Assembly: GCA_030611815.1 (NCBI GenBank)
Contig: JAUWPC010000102.1
Location: forward strand, 1-10,577
Source: Desulfobacteraceae bacterium
Lineage (GTDB): Bacteria; Desulfobacterota; DSM-4660; Desulfatiglandales; Desulfatiglandaceae
Direction: 5' to 3'
DNA: 10,577 nt
The notes beneath the pieces were generated by a model, which had not been told where the DNA came from, ran no database searches, and saw only the letters and a program-made list of their open reading frames with translations. This document shows, in pieces, positions 4,985 through 10,577 of the stretch (within the stretch, counting starts at the first letter, position 1; every line of letters begins with the position of its first letter). The position numbers were made by a program, and so were the translations under genes.

Positions 4985-7327
4985 TCAGTCGATAATTTCA
5001 AAATACTTAATATCGGTAATCGCCCCCACCCGTTTCTCATTCCATACGGGACGTACACGAGCTCCCTTTTTCGCCCTTTCGTGATCCGAGGGCTTCAATT
5101 CGTGCCACAGAGTTTCGTGGTCCTTGCACCCGTCCAACAGAAGGTGAGCCGAAATATAGGGCGTTTCCCGGCTCTCCCCGGTGAGCGGATCAGGGCTGGC
5201 ATAATATGTTATATCCGCGATGGACAACACCCCTTCCGGTCCGATCTCGACCCATTCATCGCATCGCACAACGCATGCGGCGCAGACTTCCCGCGGCGGG
5301 ACCTGGAGCCGGCCGCATTTGGGACATTTGTTTGCCAGGATCTTCTTCTCTTTAAACGCGTTCAGGAATTTGCCCATTACAGGTCCTGTGGCAAAACGTT
5401 GAGGAATCGAGATAATCTGTTTGTTAACAAGCAGTTCTTCACGCTCTTCTTCCTCTGCACCCGCGGCGGGCGGTGTATATTTCTTGAAAAACTTAGTGGC
5501 CTTTGTGAGGAGGCCCATCTCCCCTTCCACCTTCAGTTTGCCGGAGGTGAAAGCTGTCATGCCGTCTAATTTGCCTAATGTAATGGCGATCCAGTCCCTG
5601 GCCGCGATGGTGGTGGTCACATTCGGATCGTGTAACCCTTCCTTGACCTTTACCTTGCCGTCATCCACACTGACGGTCCACTCGCCTCCGCCCGTGCCGG
5701 TGATCACATAGCCGTAATTGGCCGTGATACCCGCAACGCCTTTTGGGTTGACTCGCGACTCCATGGTACCGAAGATATCGGTCACTGTCACTTCCGGCCC
5801 CTTGCTCTTAGGTGCCCCTTTAAGCCCCCAGTCACGGAGCTTTTTCTTCAGGACCTTGCCTATGGGGCTTCTCGGGAAATCATCTTCAATGATCTCCACA
5901 TACTTGGGTACTTTAAAGCCCGCCAGGTTCTCCTTACAGAATTCCGTGACCTCTTCTTCGGTCAGGGAATCGTCCTCGGCAATAACAAACACCTTGATCT
6001 CTTCACCCATGGTCTTGTCCGGCACACCGATCGTGGCGGCTTCGGAAATCTTGGGATGGGTGGCGAGGAGATTGTCGATCTCCTTGGGGTAAATATTCTC
6101 GCCTCCACGGATAATCATGTCCTTTTTCCGGTCGACGATGAAGATGTAACCATCCTCATCCTTTATGCCCACATCACCGGTATAGAGATAGCCGTCAATA
6201 ATTGTCTCAGCGGTCTCCTCGGGCTTATTGAAATAGCCCTTCATAACGTTATCCCCTTTGATAACGATCTCGCCCGGTTCGTTTGAAGGCTGTTCGTTCC
6301 CCTCCGCATCAAATATTTTTACTTCCTGCCCTGGAAGAGCCAGGCCGATGGAACCGACCTTGCGCACCCCGTCCCGCGGATTGATTGTGCTGACACAGGT
6401 CCCCTCTGTAAGGCCGTAACCCTCTACGATAGGAATACCGAAGGTATCCTGAAATTTATTCATGGTCTCTGCGGTCAGGGGGGCGGCCCCGCAAATGGCG
6501 AATTCCAAGGAGGTCAAATCGTATTTCTGCCGGGTAGGATCGGTCAGCAGGATCTGGTAGACGGCCGGTACGGCCGACCAGAAATTGACTTTGAACTCGT
6601 CCACGACTTCCCAGAACTCGCTTGCGCTGAAGGATTTTCTGAGGACGATTTGATGCCCTTTCTCCAAACTGGAGGTGCAGGTCAGCATGGCGTTAACGTG
6701 AAAGAGCGGCAGAAAGCATAAGAAGACCCTCTTTTCATCCGTTTTGAGGGCCGCGTTGATCCCATTGGCATCTGCAATAATATTTTTGTGGGAGAGAAGC
6801 ACACCTTTCGGATTTCCCGTGGTGCCTGAGGTGTAAAAGATATAGGCGGTGTCTTCCGGGTCGCTCGCACATTCGACCGGAGTTTCATCCCCATCGGCCA
6901 TAAGATCGGAAAAGGCAATATGGCCGGGTAGCGGATTATCCCCGATCTCTATTACCTTTTCAAGGTGTGGGCATTTTTCCCTGATCTCGTTTAAGATGGG
7001 AAGATAGTGATCTTGGATGATCAGACCGCGTCCTTTGGAATCGTTAAGCAGGTATTCCACTTCCGGTCCCTTCCACCATCCGTTTATGGGACCGGCCACG
7101 GCCCCGATCTTGATAATGGCAAAATAGGCGATCAGGGTTTCCGGGCTGTTCTGTACAAGCACATGGACGAAATCCCCTTTCTTGAACCCCTCTTTTTTCA
7201 AGGCGTTCGCCAGAATATGCACACGTCTGTCCATTTCGCCGTATGTTATGGTCTCACCATAAAACTGAAAATATGGATCATTCTTAAAGCGCTTTACAGC
7301 ATCATCAATATAGTCGCCAACGTTCAT
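4985..7327 (-). CDS. Acyl-CoA synthetase (AMP-forming)-SCP2-DUF35 three-domain fusion (780 aa)
   Basis: Residues about 1-500 are a complete ANL-family ligase: the P-loop YTSGTTGNPKG at 165-175, YGLTEGT at 304-310, YTGDVG at 382-387, the hinge region DRKKDMIIRGGENIYP from 399, and the A10 lysine Lys491 in SPIGKVLKK. It should convert a carboxylic acid, ATP and CoA to acyl-CoA. Residues about 513-615 resemble SCP2, then an Ala/Glu-rich linker leads to DUF35 at about 642-780 with Cys668, Cys671, Cys682 and Cys685. The fusion links substrate activation physically to an acyl-CoA carrier and a thiolase-docking domain. ATG 7327 has a strong SD (TAGGAGGT). Compared with ordinary acyl-CoA ligases (about 500-560 aa) it is over 200 residues longer. 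The last 270 residues are paralogous to the SCP2-DUF35 gene at 688-1536. No signal peptide or membrane segment is seen, so it is cytoplasmic. The acid substrate is unknown. Confidence 0.95.
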   Translation of the reverse strand: MNVGDYIDDAVKRFKNDPYFQFYGETITYGEMDRRVHILANALKKEGFKKGDFVHVLVQNSPETLIAYFAIIKIGAVAGPINGWWKGPEVEYLLNDSKGRGLIIQDHYLPILNEIREKCPHLEKVIEIGDNPLPGHIAFSDLMADGDETPVECASDPEDTAYIFYTSGTTGNPKGVLLSHKNIIADANGINAALKTDEKRVFLCFLPLFHVNAMLTCTSSLEKGHQIVLRKSFSASEFWEVVDEFKVNFWSAVPAVYQILLTDPTRQKYDLTSLEFAICGAAPLTAETMNKFQDTFGIPIVEGYGLTEGTCVSTINPRDGVRKVGSIGLALPGQEVKIFDAEGNEQPSNEPGEIVIKGDNVMKGYFNKPEETAETIIDGYLYTGDVGIKDEDGYIFIVDRKKDMIIRGGENIYPKEIDNLLATHPKISEAATIGVPDKTMGEEIKVFVIAEDDSLTEEEVTEFCKENLAGFKVPKYVEIIEDDFPRSPIGKVLKKKLRDWGLKGAPKSKGPEVTVTDIFGTMESRVNPKGVAGITANYGYVITGTGGGEWTVSVDDGKVKVKEGLHDPNVTTTIAARDWIAITLGKLDGMTAFTSGKLKVEGEMGLLTKATKFFKKYTPPAAGAEEEEREELLVNKQIISIPQRFATGPVMGKFLNAFKEKKILANKCPKCGRLQVPPREVCAACVVRCDEWVEIGPEGVLSIADITYYASPDPLTGESRETPYISAHLLLDGCKDHETLWHELKPSDHERAKKGARVRPVWNEKRVGAITDIKYFEIID

Positions 7328-7340
7328 GATAACCTCCTAA

Positions 7341-7355
7341 TCCGGACAAACCGGA
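7341..7355. other. Small hairpin before the ligase-fusion RBS
   Basis: TCCGG and CCGGA form a 5-bp stem around the loop ACAAA, a few bases upstream of the SD of the ligase-SCP2-DUF35 gene. It may simply be chance, or it may tune mRNA 5'-end stability if transcription starts in the gap. Confidence 0.35.
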
Positions 7356-7362
7356 AATGAAG

Positions 7363-7390
7363 AGTAAGCAGTAGGCAGTAAGCAGTAGGC
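7363..7390. repeat. Four tandem 7-bp repeats
   Basis: Alternating AGTAAGC and AGTAGGC units occur twice each. A related inverted sequence (TACTGCTT at 7411-7418) could pair with AAGCAGTA at 7380-7387. It is part of the 269 bp gap with no gene between alpha2 and the ligase fusion. Confidence 0.7.
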
Positions 7391-7422
7391 AGATATTGAT
7401 GAGTTCATTTTACTGCTTGCTT

Positions 7423-7605
7423 AGTGCCTGACCGAAATAACTTCCCTATTTCATAATCGTAATCTTACTCAAAACGATTATGATTAAGAGTACGATTAAG
7501 AGTATGAATCCAAAAATAAATTTCAAATGTGGTGGTTATTTCGTCCTAATTTGTGTGAGTTTTCAAATCCAAAATCGTGCCTGAACAGGGTTTTGGTCAG
7601 ACACT
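7423..7605. repeat. Fold-back (MITE-like) repeat element in the alpha2/ligase gap
   Basis: Nested inverted repeats fill this gap. CGAAATAAC at 7433-7441 faces GTTATTTCG at 7535-7543; TCATAATCGT at 7451-7460 faces ACGATTATGA at 7474-7483; and AGTGCCTGACC at 7423-7433 is matched in inverted form, with one mismatch, at 7595-7605. A 12-bp unit (TGATTAAGAGTA, CGATTAAGAGTA) is repeated in tandem at 7481-7504. The outer right arm overlaps the last codons of alpha2. There is no transposase gene. The nested structure suggests a small non-autonomous mobile or dispersed element, but no target-site duplication was established. Confidence 0.5.
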
Positions 7606-8805
7606 ACTTATTAAGTGTTCGTCCCTACCAGGAACATCCCGGGTAAGGAGGAACAGGACCGTCCACATGGTCCCGCCAAATCCCGAGGCAAGCGCCTGGT
7701 TGACGGTTTTGGGTACCTGATGATCGCCCGCCGTTCCCATGATCTGCATGGCCGCCTCGGCAACCCTGACCATGGCGGTCGCCCCAATAGGATTCGAAGC
7801 GATGACGCCCCCGGACGGATTCACCGGAAACGAGCCCTTCATTGTGATGTCATCGTTTTCGACCATTTTCAGGTGCTCATCTCCTTCAAGCAATAAAAAT
7901 TCGCGCAGCCAATCCAGGCCCCACCAGCTCGAGGGATCGTACATCTCAAACATATCGATCTCTTTTCGCGGATTCTTGACGCCGTTCCGTTCGAAAAGCT
8001 TCCGGGCAGCATAGCGGTGGGAAGTCGTATAGGGCGCATCGCCGAATATATAGTAACTCTCCTCCCGGTGAACAGTGATGTGATCTTTGATCCAGGCCGG
8101 CTGTTTGCAGAATTTTTTGGCCTTTTCTTCCGAGGCGAAGATCATGACACAGGTCCCGTCACTCTGTGAACACATGTCAATCATGCGAAGCTCGCCGACC
8201 AGGGCCGGTGAATTTACCATCAGATCGTCCGCCTGGTCGAATTCCAGTCCTAAGCGGCGGTGGGCCTTGTCGTTTTTCATGGCGTGCTTGTCCATGATAA
8301 TCCGGTATTTCATGGACGCCTTCTTGGCCCGGTCCTCACCGAATTCGTCGATAATCTCGGCGGCAGTCATGCCGGTCAGGGCCCCGGTCTGAAGCTGGCG
8401 TGCCCAGAGGGGATCAGCCATGTTTGTAATACCGCCGGTGGTGTGACCTTCTTGCAGTTTTTCAAACCCGATGGCCATAACCACGTCATGAAGGCCGGAA
8501 GCCACCAGATTGTCCGCCGCGCACACGAGCGTTGCGCCTGTGGTCCCGCCTGTGGTCACCCGGAGGGACTCCTTGCCAAACACCCCGGTCCCGAGAGTGT
8601 GCCAGAGATCCGGCTGATGCACCATCTCAAAAAGTTCCATGTTTCCATGCACCACGCAGTCAATATCATCCATGGTCATACCGGCCTGGTCCAAGGCCTC
8701 AACAACCGCCTCATGAATCATCTCCGGCTGGTTGACGTCTTCTCTGTGGCTTGAATATACGGACTGCCCTATGCCGATAATGCCAACATTCCTATTCTTA
8801 TTCAT
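7597..8805 (-). CDS. Thiolase-superfamily protein alpha2 lacking the catalytic Cys (402 aa)
   Basis: Close paralog of alpha1. The nucleophile position is Gly87 (TTGGTTGAT), the GHP His is replaced by Asn338 (SNPIGAT), and the C-terminal Cys position is Gly375 (GFGGTMW). Tyr289 in FEMYDPSSWWG matches alpha1 Tyr293. Segments shared with alpha1 and unusual for the family include NMELFEMVHQPDLWHTLGTG, GGITNMADPLWAR and EMYDPS-x-WWG; these probably line the active site or the partner interface. The ATG at 8805 was chosen because it follows SD AGGGAGGA by 5 nt and matches the alpha1 start; the open frame to 9045 is low-quality Arg/Gly-rich sequence inside beta2. The stop of beta2 lies inside the SD, so translation of the pair is likely coupled. 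The C-terminus has about 12 extra residues (DVPGRDEHLISSV) compared with alpha1, running to the edge of the repeat-rich gap. Confidence 0.9.
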   Translation of the reverse strand: MNKNRNVGIIGIGQSVYSSHREDVNQPEMIHEAVVEALDQAGMTMDDIDCVVHGNMELFEMVHQPDLWHTLGTGVFGKESLRVTTGGTTGATLVCAADNLVASGLHDVVMAIGFEKLQEGHTTGGITNMADPLWARQLQTGALTGMTAAEIIDEFGEDRAKKASMKYRIIMDKHAMKNDKAHRRLGLEFDQADDLMVNSPALVGELRMIDMCSQSDGTCVMIFASEEKAKKFCKQPAWIKDHITVHREESYYIFGDAPYTTSHRYAARKLFERNGVKNPRKEIDMFEMYDPSSWWGLDWLREFLLLEGDEHLKMVENDDITMKGSFPVNPSGGVIASNPIGATAMVRVAEAAMQIMGTAGDHQVPKTVNQALASGFGGTMWTVLFLLTRDVPGRDEHLISSV

Positions 8806-8810
8806 TTTAT

Positions 8811-8819
8811 TCCTCCCTA
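8811..8819 (-). promoter_or_regulatory. RBS that fixes the alpha2 start at 8805
   Basis: TAGGGAGGA on the minus strand contains the TAG stop of beta2 and a strong Shine-Dalgarno core, 5 nt before the ATG at 8805. It mirrors the beta1/alpha1 junction at 2744-2752. Confidence 0.8.
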
Positions 8820-9965
8820 ATCCCGCGCCAGAGTAACTACAGAGTGAAATTGCCCTGCCGGTCCCATTACGCCATGGGCCAGGGCGGTCCCTGCGCCCTT
8901 TACCTGCCGGTCGCCAGCCTCGTCCCTTAGCTGGAGGGCAGCCTCGGCCGTACGCACAAGTCCCCCGAGAATCAGTGGATTTCCTGCTAACATTCCTCCT
9001 GAGGTGTTTACGTTGTTTTTGGCAGGACCATCGGCATCGATCCATTCACCACCTTTGCCAGCTTCACAGATCCCCAGCCCCTCCATCCACATCGGCTGCT
9101 GGTAGGCGTACTGATCGGAAATCTCAACCAGATCGAATGCTGCCTTAGGATCCTCGATCCCGGCACGTCTGTAAGCCCTTTCGGCCGCCTTTTTGAGCGC
9201 GAAATTAGATGTTAGATCGCGATCGCCCAAAAAGAAACTGTCCATGCAGTTGCCGACACCGGTAATCCAGACCGGTTTGTCGGTGAATTCTCTGACACGT
9301 TCCTCAGCGGCTAAGATCATCCCCACAGCGCCATCAGAAACCGGATAGGCATGGAGCTTCCGGATCGGGTCTGCTAACATTTCAGATGCGACGACTTCCT
9401 CCGCTGTTATCTCCGTCACTTCCGGATAATTTGGATTTTTGGTTGCATTCTCCCGGGCACGAACCACGACCTTTGCCAGATGTTCATCGGTGATCCCTGA
9501 TTTGGCTGCATATGCCTGTGCCTGAAGCCCGGCGGCCGCACAGAAGTCGAGGCCGACAGGCCGTGTGTAAAACGGATCAAACGCCACGTGAGTCACCATG
9601 TTGCGGCTCTTGCCCTGGGATTCCTTGCAGTGCCCCAGAACCAGAATCAGGTCACAGTGGCCAGACTGAATGGCGGCCAGACCATAATAGAGAGCCTGAA
9701 TCCCTTCCTGCGCGACTTTTTCCTCGCAACCGAAGTGGGCGCCAAGGACATCAGTCATAGCGTTGTTGGAGATGGTCCGGGCATCAAAAACATCGTCCGA
9801 GACGCTGATGGTCATATCAATCCCTTTGTCTTCGGAAAAGTCGACTCCTGTCTGCTCCTGAAGAGACTCCAAGACTTCTAAAGCCATCCCCTGAAATCGT
9901 TCGTACCATTTGTCCTGTTCGTAAGTCGTTTGCGCAACTGCGCAAATTGCCACTCGTCTAACCAT
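8817..9965 (-). CDS. Thiolase-superfamily protein beta2 lacking the catalytic Cys (382 aa)
   Basis: Close paralog of beta1 and likely partner of alpha2. The nucleophile position is Ala85 (VAQEG), the GHP His position is Asn329 (GNPLILGG), and the HDCF His position is Ser283 (EISDQYAY). Shared with beta1 are SDDVFDARTIS, GHCKES, AFDPF, GNCMDS followed by FLGDRDLTSNF, and LAHG near the C-terminus (His364). The strongest conservation is in segments that do not match standard thiolases, which suggests a selected but different function rather than decay. The ATG at 9965 has an ideal SD (AAGGAGGA, 8 nt spacer) and aligns with beta1; a GTG 27 nt upstream would add nine residues without a visible SD. 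It is followed after 11 nt by alpha2, and preceded by the PHP gene 41 nt away, so it may be the first gene of the acyl-CoA module. Confidence 0.9.
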   Translation of the reverse strand: MVRRVAICAVAQTTYEQDKWYERFQGMALEVLESLQEQTGVDFSEDKGIDMTISVSDDVFDARTISNNAMTDVLGAHFGCEEKVAQEGIQALYYGLAAIQSGHCDLILVLGHCKESQGKSRNMVTHVAFDPFYTRPVGLDFCAAAGLQAQAYAAKSGITDEHLAKVVVRARENATKNPNYPEVTEITAEEVVASEMLADPIRKLHAYPVSDGAVGMILAAEERVREFTDKPVWITGVGNCMDSFFLGDRDLTSNFALKKAAERAYRRAGIEDPKAAFDLVEISDQYAYQQPMWMEGLGICEAGKGGEWIDADGPAKNNVNTSGGMLAGNPLILGGLVRTAEAALQLRDEAGDRQVKGAGTALAHGVMGPAGQFHSVVTLARD

Positions 9966-9973
9966 TGCCGTTA

Positions 9974-9981
9974 TCCTCCTT
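9974..9981 (-). promoter_or_regulatory. RBS that fixes the beta2 start at 9965
   Basis: AAGGAGGA lies 8 nt before the ATG at 9965, a near-perfect match to the anti-SD sequence. It favours this start over the GTG at 9992. Confidence 0.8.
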
Positions 9982-10006
9982 GTTTCTATCACCGGTTGTT
10001 TTATTT

Positions 10007-10570
10007 TTAGAAACCGCGATTTTCAGTGAAACAGTTCCAGGAATCTCCAGCCCTGATGGCCCGGATAATCTTGTCCCTGTCCCGCAAACAGTCCATCTCA
10101 ATCCATGCCCGGCCACACATGAGGAGCGTGTGCGCATCGTCTGTAGCCAGTTTGGGAAACGGGATCTCTGGCGTCTCGTATTCGGGTGTGCGGAAGCCTT
10201 TGGACGTTATTTCGACGGCGTCAAGGGGCAACCGTTGCGATACCGCCATAATTCGCTCCTTTGCCTTTTCAAGAGGGAGATCAAGTTCAGACGGGTGGTT
10301 GAAAATATGGAGGACCTCCCTGTCGCCATCGATACGGTTGACATGGAGGTATCCCTTTTCAAAGAGAGTCATTTCCACACCTGTAAAGATAATCATATCC
10401 GTCTTCAGATGTGCCACTGCTTTATAACAGTGAGGCCGCATGAGATAATCATGGTCCGTAAGGGCGATGAAATCGAACCCGAGTCCTTCGTAAACCCTGA
10501 CAACCTCATTAAGGGTGAGTTCTCCGTCCGAACATCTGGTATGTACGTGAAGTGCGCCCTTTAAGTGCAT
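10007..10570 (-). CDS. PHP-domain metal-dependent phosphoesterase-like protein (187 aa)
   Basis: Small single-domain PHP protein. The metal-site residues typical of the family are all visible: HVH (His8, His10), Asp15 in CSDG, TDHD (Asp39-His40), Glu66 in GVEMT, His76, His92 in FNHP, and the DDAH pair Asp145 and His147. PHP proteins are usually phosphatases or phosphodiesterases (histidinol phosphatase, YciV/RnmB-like 3',5'-nucleoside bisphosphate phosphatase), but several remain unassigned, and this one is shorter than the roughly 270-290 residue YciV type. The ATG at 10570 is 7 nt from the window edge, so its SD is out of view; the PHP motif starts at residue 8, so the start is probably correct. 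It runs in the same direction as beta2 with a 41 nt gap and may be co-transcribed, though no functional link to acyl-CoA chemistry is evident. Confidence 0.85.
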   Translation of the reverse strand: MHLKGALHVHTRCSDGELTLNEVVRVYEGLGFDFIALTDHDYLMRPHCYKAVAHLKTDMIIFTGVEMTLFEKGYLHVNRIDGDREVLHIFNHPSELDLPLEKAKERIMAVSQRLPLDAVEITSKGFRTPEYETPEIPFPKLATDDAHTLLMCGRAWIEMDCLRDRDKIIRAIRAGDSWNCFTENRGF

Positions 10571-10577
10571 AGCAAAT

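Noticed and set aside
4960..5058. N-terminal extension of the DUF35-MaoC frame to 5058
   Set aside because: It overlaps the end of the ligase fusion, shows no DUF35-like sequence, and a good SD precedes the ATG at 4959.
7363..7504. Short regular repeats considered as a CRISPR array
   Set aside because: Units are 7 and 12 bp in direct tandem without spacers, and there is no cas gene.
7480..7530. Possible promoter for the ligase fusion (TTGAAA with a weak TACTCT 16 nt downstream on the minus strand)
   Set aside because: The -10 match is poor and lies inside repeat sequence; A/T-rich repeats give such matches easily.
8806..9045. N-terminal extension of the alpha2 frame to 9045
   Set aside because: The extra 80 residues are Arg/Gly-rich and lie inside beta2, whose coding is clear; a strong SD and paralog alignment put the start at 8805.
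9993..10016. Possible terminator between the PHP gene and beta2 (CGGTT ... AACCG)
   Set aside because: The stem is only about 5 bp with a long loop and no following T-run, and it overlaps the PHP stop codon.
9965..10564. Long plus-strand frame of 199 aa opposite the PHP gene
   Set aside because: The minus-strand PHP protein has a full set of family motifs; the plus-strand frame has no recognisable domain and is its shadow.

Overview
This 10.6 kb window looks like part of a chromosome from an anaerobic bacterium, most likely of the Desulfobacterota type (sulfate-reducing or syntrophic former Deltaproteobacteria). That placement is an inference from gene content (acyl-CoA metabolism with many thiolase-like and DUF35 proteins), moderate base composition and small intergenic repeats; no rRNA or marker gene confirms it. 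All nine well-supported genes lie on the minus strand, so transcription runs from right to left.

In transcription order: a small PHP-domain phosphoesterase-like protein (10570-10007); thiolase-fold subunit beta2 (9965-8817); thiolase-fold subunit alpha2 (8805-7597); a 269 bp repeat-rich gap; a three-part protein made of an AMP-forming acyl-CoA ligase, an SCP2 domain and a DUF35 zinc-ribbon/OB domain (7327-4985); a DUF35-MaoC hydratase fusion (4959-4051); a 158 bp gap with a hairpin element and 8-bp tandem repeats; thiolase-fold beta1 (3892-2750); thiolase-fold alpha1 (2739-1546); an SCP2-DUF35 protein (1536-688); and a stand-alone DUF35 protein (676-194). The last 193 bases hold no clear gene but contain repeats and a hairpin.

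The main result is that the region is two copies of one four-gene module in the same order: beta, alpha, SCP2-DUF35, DUF35. In the upstream copy the SCP2-DUF35 gene also carries an N-terminal acyl-CoA ligase and the DUF35 gene carries a C-terminal MaoC hydratase. None of the four thiolase-fold proteins keeps the canonical thiolase residues: the nucleophilic Cys aligns to Gly or Ala, and the His of the GHP motif aligns to Asn. They are therefore unlikely to be ordinary thiolases. The closest known logic is the steroid side-chain aldolase Ltp2 with its DUF35 partner from ChsH2, a thiolase-fold protein with a rebuilt active site that acts after a MaoC-type hydratase.

A reasonable working model is a multi-subunit acyl-CoA complex. 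A carboxylic acid is activated by the ligase, the CoA ester is held or passed on by SCP2 and DUF35 domains, hydrated by MaoC, and a C-C bond is cleaved (or formed) by the alpha/beta thiolase-fold pair. The substrate cannot be read from the sequence. The absence of a canonical thiolase and of a 3-hydroxyacyl-CoA dehydrogenase in the window fits a retro-aldol route, but both could be encoded elsewhere.
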